From Enterovibrio baiacu (lineage in GTDB: Bacteria > Pseudomonadota > Gammaproteobacteria > Enterobacterales > Vibrionaceae), in assembly GCF_004120195.1 (NCBI RefSeq), contig NZ_SCHN01000007.1:62001-126000 (forward strand): a DNA stretch of 64,000 nucleotides, read 5' to 3'. The position numbers and the translations under genes are program-made. The notes beneath the pieces were generated by a model. That model had not been told where the DNA came from. It ran no database searches and saw only the letters and a list, made by a program, of their open reading frames with translations. Of the stretch, positions 55,866 to 63,903 are shown piece by piece. How positions within the stretch are numbered: position 1 is the first letter of the stretch; each line of letters starts with the position of its first letter.

Positions 55866-55886
55866 TTCCCCAGAAAATATGTAAAG

Positions 55887-55908
55887 TGGGGATTTAACAT
55901 CATCCCCA
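55887..55908 (-). terminator. Possible attenuator between peptide and exporter genes
   Basis: TGGGGAT and ATCCCCA form a 7-bp stem with an eight-base loop in the minus-strand transcript, followed by a T-rich but interrupted run. It could lower read-through so the peptide is made in excess of its exporter. Confidence 0.45.
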
Positions 55909-55944
55909 TTTTATTATTAATACCTAATATAGCGTTAGCGTATA

Positions 55945-56067
55945 TTAAGGTGTACCACAACAAGGGCCTGGATTAGGAGGCGTAGGAGGCGTAGGCGGAT
56001 GAGTAGGCTTTTTATGCTTCGTAGCCAGTACAGGTCCTTTTTTTGCAGCAAAGCTTATTTTTTTCAT
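55945..56067 (-). CDS. 40-residue Pro/Lys-rich candidate precursor peptide
   Basis: The peptide begins MKKISFAAKKGPVLATKHKK (basic half) and ends with a Pro-rich half in which PPT repeats are followed by NPGPCCGTP. AAGGA lies at an ideal distance from the ATG at 56067, which favours this short product although the frame stays open to 56262. It has no hydrophobic signal peptide. Beside an exporter and opposite an operon with GNAT and protease genes, it looks like the precursor of a ribosomal, post-translationally modified peptide. Lysines (six) or cysteines (two) would be the modification sites. I know no described family with this sequence. Confidence 0.6.
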   Translation of the reverse strand: MKKISFAAKKGPVLATKHKKPTHPPTPPTPPNPGPCCGTP

Positions 56068-56532
56068 AATCTTTCCTTTTTTAATGAAGCCAATTAATGA
56101 CGTAATTACTGTGTGTATTTGATTTATCGAATAAATAAATACCATGGCATTGTTGTGGTGATTCTTTTGGAAGTCAACTTTTAAGAAGTGACGAACTGAG
56201 CCTATATATATTAAATCGTTAAAATGATGAGAATGTCGTTTATTTGAGAATGCATAAGGCAATACTTTGCCATTAATTTCTCATTAATGCTTTACCCGTC
56301 ACTCATTAATTTTTCATCCTCACCCCATCCATTTCCCATTTATTTTTATGGTGTTTTACTTATGGTTAAAGTTTGAACGCCATTGGTTTGGAGAGGATAG
56401 GACGAAATGGTGGGGAATCCGTGAAGCAAGATCACTGCGACATCAAAAACGATGTTTCTGTTTCGATGTCACAGTGAATGGAAATACTTCTCATCTCCGC
56501 CGTCGCCTTCTCATTCAACGCAATCGTTGGGC
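56068..56532. other. Upstream region of the peptide gene and 3' region of the TRAP operon
   Basis: On the minus strand TTGACT lies about 100 bp before the peptide ATG with a possible AACAAT -10 17 bp on. A long inverted repeat, TCACTGCGACATC with GATGTCACAGTGA (56432-56477), could end the TRAP operon transcript but has no T-run. No gene is supported in between. Confidence 0.45.
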
Positions 56533-57831
56533 CTACTTATATCCAAGAAAGTACGCCGGCAAAAACAGAGATATTTGCGGAATAAAAGTGATAAGAAGAA
56601 GCGCGCCGATCATGGTGACAACCCAAGGTAGTATCCGTTTCGCGATGTTTTCAAAGGGGATCTCTCCCACTTGTGCGGCCATAAAGAGGTTTGCACCAAG
56701 AGGCGGAGTGACAAATCCAATGGCGAGCGCAACGATCATCACAATGCCAAAATGCACCAAATCCACACCGAGTTTGGTGAGCACGGGCAGCAACACTGGC
56801 GTCAGGATGACAATCGAGGCAAGCGTTTCCAAGAAGGTACCGATGATCAGGAGCAACACGAGTATCGCAATGAGGACGAGATATTTGTTTTCCGTGCTTG
56901 ATAAAACAAACTGCGCCAACTCGGTGGGAATTTTCTCAAGTGCGATGATGCGACCAAACGCCACGGATGCCCCGATGATCACCAGCACGGCAGAGACTAG
57001 CATGGCCGACTCCAGCATGATTTTTGGTAGTTGTTTCATGGGAAGTTCACGGTACACCAAGCAAGAAACAATCAAGGCATACACCACGGCGACGGCAGAA
57101 GACTCCGTTGGAGTAACAACCCCGCCATAGATGCCGCCGAGAATAACGATGGGCATGATGAGCGCGAGTTTGGCTTCATTGAGCACATGGAAGATTTCTT
57201 TACAGGTGGCGGGCTCTCGAATGTGTCCCATGTGCGCATGACGGTTCTGTCTGCGGTGAAAGTAGTTATACGTTATTAAGGTGATAGCAATCACAAGACC
57301 CGGCAGAATCCCTGCCATAAATAAGGCGGTGACGGAAACACCCGCCGCAACGGCATACACAATCATGACCACTGACGGTGGGATCATCACACCTAATCCG
57401 CCAGCACTCGCTACCATAGCGCCAGCATAAGCGCGGTCATATCCTCGCTGAACAAGCGCGGGGATCATCGCCAAACCCACCGCTGCGACAGTGGCTGAGC
57501 CTGTACCTGATATGGCTGCGAAGAACAGACAAGCCATGATAGTGACGGTGCCCAAATCGCCTGGAGCGCGCCCAAATAAGGTATCCGCAACGGCGATCAA
57601 ACGTTTGGAAATCCCGCCTTTGCTCATGATATTGCCTGCAAGGGTGAACAACACAACAGCAATCAAGGTGAAGCTGTTGATGCCACTGACGAGCCCAAGC
57701 GCATACAAATCGGGCTTGAGAAAAGGGATGTACATAATGGCGAGAAGCGATGCAGAGCCAAGGGCGATACCAATTGGCACACCGATGAGCAACATGCCAA
57801 AGAAACCTGCGAAGAGGATCAGTGAAGTCAT
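56533..57831 (-). CDS. dctM: TRAP transporter large permease (DctM)
   Basis: The 432-residue protein has about 12 membrane segments and typical DctM stretches MLLIGVPIGIALG, SGTGSATVAAVG and GFVTPPLGANLFMA. With the small permease and the DctP protein it imports carboxylates or related anions with sodium. Its ATG overlaps the end of dctQ. It is the last gene of the minus-strand catabolic operon. Confidence 0.93.
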   Translation of the reverse strand: MTSLILFAGFFGMLLIGVPIGIALGSASLLAIMYIPFLKPDLYALGLVSGINSFTLIAVVLFTLAGNIMSKGGISKRLIAVADTLFGRAPGDLGTVTIMACLFFAAISGTGSATVAAVGLAMIPALVQRGYDRAYAGAMVASAGGLGVMIPPSVVMIVYAVAAGVSVTALFMAGILPGLVIAITLITYNYFHRRQNRHAHMGHIREPATCKEIFHVLNEAKLALIMPIVILGGIYGGVVTPTESSAVAVVYALIVSCLVYRELPMKQLPKIMLESAMLVSAVLVIIGASVAFGRIIALEKIPTELAQFVLSSTENKYLVLIAILVLLLIIGTFLETLASIVILTPVLLPVLTKLGVDLVHFGIVMIVALAIGFVTPPLGANLFMAAQVGEIPFENIAKRILPWVVTMIGALLLITFIPQISLFLPAYFLGYK

Positions 57832-58328
57832 GATGGCGTCTCCTCGCTGTTATATACGCTCAAATCACCGCGCACACCAATTTGGTACAGCGAGTAGAGA
57901 AGTCGCAGGCTACAGAGCAATCCTGAAAAAATGATGGCAGCGTAAAGCACAGAGGTTGACCATTGCGTGGCAGATAAGGTTTTCCCTCGCTCTATGGCTT
58001 GCTGTGTAATTTGTACGCCTAGGTAGCAAACCGTGACTGAGTAGATGAGGAAGATGGATTCGCTGATAAACATCACAACACGTTTTTTCTTCGTCGAGAA
58101 TTTGTCGACAAAGTAAGTGACGCGCATGTGGCGATGTTCTCGGATGGCGTAACTAATACCAAAGTAAATGAGGTAGACGAAGCACAGCCTTGCGATTTCA
58201 TTGGCGATAACGATAGAGGTTGAGAACGCAAAGCGTGCTATGACATCTGCAAACACCAGCACGATGATCGCGAAGAGGCTGATGACGATAATGGTAGGTT
58301 CGAAGTACTTTTCGATTATCCGAAACAT
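57828..58328 (-). CDS. dctQ: TRAP transporter small permease (DctQ)
   Basis: The 166-residue protein has four membrane segments, with the MFRIIEKYFEP start and RFAFSTSIVIANEIARL segment common in DctQ proteins. It overlaps dctM by four bases (ATGA). The ATG at 58328 is favoured over a longer frame to 58379. Confidence 0.9.
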   Translation of the reverse strand: MFRIIEKYFEPTIIVISLFAIIVLVFADVIARFAFSTSIVIANEIARLCFVYLIYFGISYAIREHRHMRVTYFVDKFSTKKKRVVMFISESIFLIYSVTVCYLGVQITQQAIERGKTLSATQWSTSVLYAAIIFSGLLCSLRLLYSLYQIGVRGDLSVYNSEETPS

Positions 58329-58419
58329 GGTGGGTGATTCTCCATGACAACCAGTTTGAGAACGTTGAACTCTCGTCAAACACAGGGCTTCTCAATCGAT
58401 GAAAAGCCCTGTATCGCCA

Positions 58420-59403
58420 CTAAGGTTGAAGGTTCGACATAAACTGGTCGTAAAAATCACTGCCCACTTTTTTACGGATGTCGGCTTCTATCGCGGTGTT
58501 CATGGTTTTACCCAAACGCTCGCGGTCTTCTAACGGTAGGCTGTTGACCTCGAGTCCTTTTTCTTTGAGTGCTGCTAATGTTTCGTTGTTTGTCTTCAAG
58601 GTTAAGTCGCGTTGAAGCAAAATGGTCTCTCTTGCGACTTCATCAATCAATTTGCGGTCTTTGTCATCGAGATCGTTGTACCACTCGAGATTCGCCATCC
58701 AGAGTTCAGGCCAGTAAATGTGATTGGTGAGCGATACGTATTTCTGTACTTCAAAGAAACGCTCAACAAGCATGGAGGAGAGGGCACTTTCTTGACCAAA
58801 AATCAGGTTCTGCTGGAGCGAAGAATAGATTTCTCCCCATGCCAGTGGGATGGGCACGGCATCAACAGATCGCCATGCACTGATGGCGATAGGGTTGTCT
58901 GCCGATCGCATACGCAGCCCCGCAAATGCGTCATAACTATCAAGCGGTGCGCGGTTGTTGGTGAAGCTTCTAAAGCCTAACTCCATAAAGCCCATTGACT
59001 TCAAACCGCGTTTTTCCATGGCTGCGCCCAATGATTTGCCTGCTTCGCCATCAAGCACATTTCGTGCAGTGTCTTCATCGGCAAACAGCAAGAATTGGTC
59101 AAGTACAGCCAACTCATTCACCGTGGAAGACAGGTGGACGGACGCGCCCGTTGCCATGGTGATGTTGCCGGACTGAACAAGTTCGGTCATTTCCCTTACG
59201 CTACCGAGTTGGCCGCCAGGGTAGATTTCAACATCGATGTCTCCGTTAGAGCGTTTCTCCAATTCTTCCTCGAAATAAAGAAGCGATTGATGAATGGGAG
59301 AAACTTCTGGTGTGGCGTGGCCAATCCGTATGGTGGTATCAGCATAAGATGCACTGGTGGAAAGTAATCCGGCTATGACGGTCATCATCAATGAAAATTT
59401 CAT
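58420..59403 (-). CDS. dctP: TRAP transporter substrate-binding protein (DctP)
   Basis: The 327-residue protein has a signal peptide (residues 1-21, cleavage near SYA-DT), then IRIGHATPEVSPIHQ and GGQLGSVREMTELVQSG, the DctP family pattern. The conserved Arg in the GLRMRSADNP region binds the substrate carboxylate. It should deliver the substrate degraded by the enzymes upstream in the operon. About 130 bp separate it from the RraA-like gene. Confidence 0.93.
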   Translation of the reverse strand: MKFSLMMTVIAGLLSTSASYADTTIRIGHATPEVSPIHQSLLYFEEELEKRSNGDIDVEIYPGGQLGSVREMTELVQSGNITMATGASVHLSSTVNELAVLDQFLLFADEDTARNVLDGEAGKSLGAAMEKRGLKSMGFMELGFRSFTNNRAPLDSYDAFAGLRMRSADNPIAISAWRSVDAVPIPLAWGEIYSSLQQNLIFGQESALSSMLVERFFEVQKYVSLTNHIYWPELWMANLEWYNDLDDKDRKLIDEVARETILLQRDLTLKTNNETLAALKEKGLEVNSLPLEDRERLGKTMNTAIEADIRKKVGSDFYDQFMSNLQP

Positions 59404-59534
59404 GGTGTACTCCTTTTTTGAGCCGTAAATGCCTGCACCGCTCAGTATGAGCAGCGTGGTGGTGTTTCTGTGTTCATGAGTCTTGCGTTGGTGTTGTCTC
59501 AGCGCATCGAGATCACGCGAGACGATGAAAAACG

Positions 59535-60230
59535 CTAAGTTCGCACACGCTCGAATTCAGCCCATGCTTGTTCGAATCGGTCAAAGTTGAAGCCTTCTTC
59601 TCTTGCGGCTTTCAAAATGATTTGTTCGTTACTGAGTAAGGTGTCAATCGCATCAGCGAGCACAGGAACAATGTCTGTAGGGATCACCACCGCGCCATGT
59701 CGATCGGCGTGAATGAGGTCTCCATGCGACACGCGTAAACCAAAAACTTCGACAGGCTCGCCAATGCTCTCGATATGAACGAAACCATGGCTAGGGCCCA
59801 CCGACCCTGCGAGAACGAGGAACTCCTCAGGTAAGTCGCCAAGATCGCGCATCACACCGTTGGTTAACACACCACTCAACCCCAAGCCCTTGTGGACATT
59901 GGTATTGATCTCCCCCCAAAACGCACCAATAGCATCAGGAAAATCCAAATCTTCGATTACCGCAACGGACGGGAAAGGGGTCTCTGACATGTATCGGTAA
60001 TAGTCCATACGCAGCTTTTTTACCTCGTCAGCGGGCAAGTTAGACGGTTCAAGTGCCGCTATTTGTGCGGTTTTTGCATAACCCACGATTGCGGGACTTT
60101 CCGGCGCTGATGCTTGCAACGTTCCTCGCGTGAAATCGTTGAAACCGCGTTTTCCTTGTGCGATTTCTATGGCGTTACACACCGTTGGCGTGTCCACACT
60201 GATCAGTAATTCGTAGAGCGCTTTATCCAT
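59535..60230 (-). CDS. RraA/HMG aldolase-like protein
   Basis: The 231-residue protein shows GVLTNGVMRDLGDL with the conserved Arg-Asp pair at 128-129 and DLIHADRHGAVVIP. This is the fold shared by RraA and 4-hydroxy-4-methyl-2-oxoglutarate/oxaloacetate aldolases. In a catabolic operon an aldolase or oxaloacetate decarboxylase role is far more likely than RNase E inhibition. The ATG at 60230 overlaps the hydrolase TAA stop (TAATG), so the GTG upstream is rejected. Confidence 0.85.
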   Translation of the reverse strand: MDKALYELLISVDTPTVCNAIEIAQGKRGFNDFTRGTLQASAPESPAIVGYAKTAQIAALEPSNLPADEVKKLRMDYYRYMSETPFPSVAVIEDLDFPDAIGAFWGEINTNVHKGLGLSGVLTNGVMRDLGDLPEEFLVLAGSVGPSHGFVHIESIGEPVEVFGLRVSHGDLIHADRHGAVVIPTDIVPVLADAIDTLLSNEQIILKAAREEGFNFDRFEQAWAEFERVRT

Positions 60231-60937
60231 TAACTGTTCAACCACGTAGCGAGCGCGCGCGTGGTTGCCTCCGGTTGTTCGAGAGTGGGAAGATGGCCTG
60301 CTTTTTTGATGACCACATAATCTGCATGAGGGATCAGTGCTTTGATCGCATCATGTCTGTCTTTTGGGCACAACTGATCGTCTTCACCCATTAAAATCAA
60401 GGTGGGAACATCAACATGCTTCAGCGTGTCTTGTTGATCGGGCCTGTCTCTGAGCGCCAGCGATTGATTGACGAATGCCATGTCGCCGAGGCTTTTCGCC
60501 ATGTGAAGACAGAGCGCTTCGATATAGGGGTTGGGGTGTTCGCGATGAAGGTATTTGGGAATCATCATCTCTTGCATGACACTCAGAAGCTCCCCGTTGG
60601 CGATGCGATCAAGTTGAGCTTGTCGTCCTGCTTTTACCTCGTCGATTTCTGCACGCGGGTTGGTATCCATGAGTGCTAATTTGCTGATGCGATGAGGTGC
60701 TTGCCGATAGACTTCCATCGCCAATATGCCGCCCATTGACAGCCCCGCAAGCGCGAAACGCTCAGGGGTATTTTTGAGCACTTTTTCGGCGAGGGATGCC
60801 ATCGATTGTTCAGAAGAAATATCCATCACGATGACGTTTCGATCCGCTTGGAATGCGGCTATTTGTGGCGCAAACAGGCGCTCATCACACATCATGCCGG
60901 GAAGAAACACCAAAGGTTCAAGAGAGGCGCGGTTCAT
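60230..60937 (-). CDS. Alpha/beta hydrolase
   Basis: The 235-residue enzyme begins PLVFLPGMMCDERLFAPQ and has the nucleophile elbow GLSMGG (Ser67), the acid in GEDDQLCP near 180 and the His in KAGHLPTLEQP near 214. It resembles 3-oxoadipate enol-lactonase and C-C bond hydrolases. It is linked by TAATG overlaps to the genes on both sides, so it probably cleaves an intermediate of the same pathway. Confidence 0.88.
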   Translation of the reverse strand: MNRASLEPLVFLPGMMCDERLFAPQIAAFQADRNVIVMDISSEQSMASLAEKVLKNTPERFALAGLSMGGILAMEVYRQAPHRISKLALMDTNPRAEIDEVKAGRQAQLDRIANGELLSVMQEMMIPKYLHREHPNPYIEALCLHMAKSLGDMAFVNQSLALRDRPDQQDTLKHVDVPTLILMGEDDQLCPKDRHDAIKALIPHADYVVIKKAGHLPTLEQPEATTRALATWLNS

Positions 60938-61896
60938 TACGATGCACCCATCCAGGTTAATCCTGCCGTATCTTGAGTGCGTGTCACGCGGAAAAGACTC
61001 GCCTCACCCGACACGTTCACGTCAAGGTTGTAATCTGTTCCTTCAGGCAGCCAAACCGTGTCACCAGGGTTAAGCGTCAGTGTGTCGTTTTCCCATGTGA
61101 GCGCCCAATGCCCGCGCATCACCATCAATACGACGTCTCTTTCTGCATGTTGTGGTTGCTGTTGAACAGAGGTGCGGGTAAGAAAATCAACGTTAAATCC
61201 AGGTTTATCTTTGAGTAATCCCTTTTCACCGATAACAAGCACCGGTTGTTTCGCAGCCATGGCGACCATGTCCCAGTAGCGCGCAACGTAATGTTTCACC
61301 ACGGTTGCGGCATCGGGGCGAAGCAGGCTGTTTAGCCATTCCTGCTCGGGCAACGGCATTTCGTTCTCACCGTTCGGCAAGGTTTCATTTTTCTCTGTGT
61401 CGTATAAACGGCCGCTTTCGCCTAATACCAATCCGTGGGCGTCGGCAGCTTCTCGAACATGGGGTGCCCAGATGACACCGCCGCCAGCGTCATCACCCCC
61501 TAAAATCGACATGATCATGCCGTAGTCGCTACCGATGTTTTCAAAGCCACGAAACATACGAGTGGGTATATTGAAAATATCGCCTTCTTCCAGCACCACT
61601 TCGCCGTCTTCTCCGGTTTCTCCCCAAAAGAAGCGCCAACGGCCTTTGAGCACAAAAAACACTTCTGCTGTGTTGTGTGAGTGAAGTGAATTGAAACAAC
61701 GTGGCGGCTGGCCGGCTGCGCCAATATTGAAGCCCGGTGTGGCTTGAATATGAACATGTTGGTCGGGGCTTTCAGATACACCACCACCGATAATGGTAAA
61801 GTTTTCTTTCTGATCAGAACCCGGTGTGTGTGCGTCGATAAATGCGGTTCGACACGGTATAAGTTCACCAAACCTTACCCATTGCGGCTGTTTCAT
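60937..61896 (-). CDS. Bicupin protein, possibly a ring-cleavage dioxygenase
   Basis: The 319-residue protein has two cupin domains. The first carries LHSHNTAEVFFVLKG with metal ligands H72, H74 and E78. The second, beginning near residue 230, has MVMRGHWALTW and a PGDTVWLPEG strand but fewer metal ligands. The layout recalls gentisate 1,2-dioxygenase-like bicupins and would fit oxidation of an aromatic ring. The substrate is inferred only. AAGGA precedes the ATG at 61896. Confidence 0.72.
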   Translation of the reverse strand: MKQPQWVRFGELIPCRTAFIDAHTPGSDQKENFTIIGGGVSESPDQHVHIQATPGFNIGAAGQPPRCFNSLHSHNTAEVFFVLKGRWRFFWGETGEDGEVVLEEGDIFNIPTRMFRGFENIGSDYGMIMSILGGDDAGGGVIWAPHVREAADAHGLVLGESGRLYDTEKNETLPNGENEMPLPEQEWLNSLLRPDAATVVKHYVARYWDMVAMAAKQPVLVIGEKGLLKDKPGFNVDFLTRTSVQQQPQHAERDVVLMVMRGHWALTWENDTLTLNPGDTVWLPEGTDYNLDVNVSGEASLFRVTRTQDTAGLTWMGAS

Positions 61897-61918
61897 TGAA
61901 CATTCCTTGTTGTGGCGG

Positions 61919-62887
61919 CTAACCCGTATGCAGGGCGATTTGTTTCCAAATGGCCGTTTCGTCAAAAACGACAAACTCACGTCGAATGCCGTGCGGCCCA
62001 AATTCAACATGGGCTGCACCCATGACGTAGACATTCGCGCCCGTCGGTTGGCCAAAACGTCCCCATCCGTCATGTTTTCCGTGAAGGGAAAAACGAATGG
62101 CAGCGCGAGGAGGCATTAACGGATCTTCTCGCCCAATTTGGTGCTCAATGGTGAAATCAGCGTTGGGGAAGCCGGCACGTAACCCCAACCAAAACGCTTC
62201 TACTGCAGACCAGGAATAACCTGATTCACCGCTTGGGTGTATGACGTGACAGGCGCGATCGTAATCTTCAGGAATACACGAGTATTCTGCGCTCATCATG
62301 CGTTTGAGGGTTTCAACATAGGCTTCGCCCCAAATGTTGTCGTTACCTTTGCCAAGATAGGGGCCTAGGGTGTCTTGGTCTGGCGTAAAAGGTCGGTTGC
62401 AGTTGCCTGCGCCGCCTTCGGCATGAATTTGATCGATGGCAAACTGTTTGGGGTCATGCCCAAGTTGCTTAACGATCGATCCTTGGTCTCGAATCAACCA
62501 TTCATCATTAATTTGGTTATTAATGGCATGGCAATCGGCGATCACTTGGTAACACAGCGTTTTGCCGGTGGCTTTGCCAAATTGCCCATCACGGCTGTGT
62601 GTGGCTTGTGACAAAATGCGGTGGGATGACAGCATGCCTTCTTCTGGTGTCCCTGACCAAATGACGTCTTCTCCCAGTAGTACCCGATCGGGTAATTCGT
62701 TGAGCACGGAGCTGGTCTGGGCGATAACATCTTTGTTGCCGATAGAAATGCCTGCGGGTGTTCTCACCACAATGTCTGACGAGTAATAGTCGTGCAGTGA
62801 GTGGATGTTTCTTCCTTCCCAGATCTCTTCCGTGATAGACAAAATGTAATCGGGGAAGTCAGTAAACTTACTATCAAAGCCTTTCAT
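61919..62887 (-). CDS. SnoaL-like (NTF2-fold) protein with two repeats
   Basis: The 322-residue protein shows two SnoaL/polyketide-cyclase-like halves. The first begins FPDYILSITEEIWEGRNIHSL and the second begins near residue 160. It ends in an ester-cyclase-like segment with GPHGIRREFVVFDE. These NTF2-fold proteins isomerise, hydrate or cyclise small carbonyl compounds. Its ATG overlaps the LacI gene's TGA (ATGA). It is 22 bp before the bicupin gene. Confidence 0.75.
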   Translation of the reverse strand: MKGFDSKFTDFPDYILSITEEIWEGRNIHSLHDYYSSDIVVRTPAGISIGNKDVIAQTSSVLNELPDRVLLGEDVIWSGTPEEGMLSSHRILSQATHSRDGQFGKATGKTLCYQVIADCHAINNQINDEWLIRDQGSIVKQLGHDPKQFAIDQIHAEGGAGNCNRPFTPDQDTLGPYLGKGNDNIWGEAYVETLKRMMSAEYSCIPEDYDRACHVIHPSGESGYSWSAVEAFWLGLRAGFPNADFTIEHQIGREDPLMPPRAAIRFSLHGKHDGWGRFGQPTGANVYVMGAAHVEFGPHGIRREFVVFDETAIWKQIALHTG

Positions 62888-63903
62888 GATTTCCAACCTT
62901 CCGGGATTTTTGCTGAGGTGCGTACAACCAGTGGAGAACCGATAGCAACTTTCTGTGGGGTATCGTTCTCATGACTGATTTGTTGCAAAAGGATGCGCAC
63001 CGTTTCGTTGACCATGATGTCGGCATGCTGGGCGAGGGTGGTGAGGCCGTAGCTTGGCCAACTTGCTGCGGGTACATCGTCATAGCCAACCACGGAAACG
63101 TCTTCCGGCACACGAAGGCCTAACTCAAACCGAAGGGTGTCCATGACAGCAAGCGCCATGTGGTCGTTGGCGACAAAAAGGGCATCGGGCGGATCTTCTT
63201 TAAACATGGCTTTGGTTGCCGCACTGGCTTGTGCCATATCGAACATGCCTTCGCCGCGTGAGTGCAGTTCTAATCCCGCTTGCTGCAAACCAGCTCTGAA
63301 CCCAATTTCTCGATCCCGCTGGGTTGATGTGCACTCAAGGCCGGCGATGTAGCTGATCTTCTTATGCCCACCCGCCACAAGAAACTCTGCCGCGGCCATG
63401 CCGCCACTAAAATTGTCAGAGGTCACGGAAGAGAATTCTCCCCCTTGTTGCGCGCGGTTAAAAAGCACAATAGGAACCCCAACAGAACGGCATCTCACTG
63501 CCAATTCTGAAGAAAGCTCTACGGATGCGGCAATGATCCCATCGACTTGGTAATCCAGAATCTCTTCAATGACTTCATCAACCACGCTGTCGACATTGTT
63601 CGCCATAAAGATCAGGACGTGATAACCCTCTTCTTGAAGCAAATTGGAGAGCTTTTCTAATGCGTCGGGGTAAAACTGATTGTTAAGGTAGGCAACAACA
63701 AGCCCAATCACGCGGCTTTTTCCTGACACCATCGCGCGAGCAAGTACATTTGGGCGATACCCTAATTCTTCTGCGGCCTTTTTGACTTTTTCGATGGTTT
63801 TCTTTGACGCTGAACCGCCGGGCGTAAATACACGGCTAACCGCGGATTGGCTTACGCCAGCGTGTTTTGCTACATCGGTTGACGTGATCTTATCGTTTGC
63901 CAT
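62884..63903 (-). CDS. LacI/GalR-family transcriptional regulator
   Basis: The 339-residue protein has an N-terminal HTH (STDVAKHAGVSQSAVSRVF, residues 7-25), the hinge helix ending LGYRPNVLARAM, and the periplasmic-binding-like effector domain. It probably represses its own operon and is released by the substrate or an intermediate. It is itself inside the operon, its ATG overlapping the SDR stop (TAATG). A TTG at 63918 is rejected. Confidence 0.92.
   Translation of the reverse strand: MANDKITSTDVAKHAGVSQSAVSRVFTPGGSASKKTIEKVKKAAEELGYRPNVLARAMVSGKSRVIGLVVAYLNNQFYPDALEKLSNLLQEEGYHVLIFMANNVDSVVDEVIEEILDYQVDGIIAASVELSSELAVRCRSVGVPIVLFNRAQQGGEFSSVTSDNFSGGMAAAEFLVAGGHKKISYIAGLECTSTQRDREIGFRAGLQQAGLELHSRGEGMFDMAQASAATKAMFKEDPPDALFVANDHMALAVMDTLRFELGLRVPEDVSVVGYDDVPAASWPSYGLTTLAQHADIMVNETVRILLQQISHENDTPQKVAIGSPLVVRTSAKIPEGWKS

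Noticed and set aside
55945-56262. 105-residue version of the peptide gene
   Set aside because: The upstream 65 codons have no ribosome site at their start and low-complexity AT-rich content; AAGGA before 56067 supports the 40-residue form.
56348-57130. 260-codon plus-strand frame
   Set aside because: It is antisense to dctM, shows no family features and its residues reflect the opposite-strand codons.
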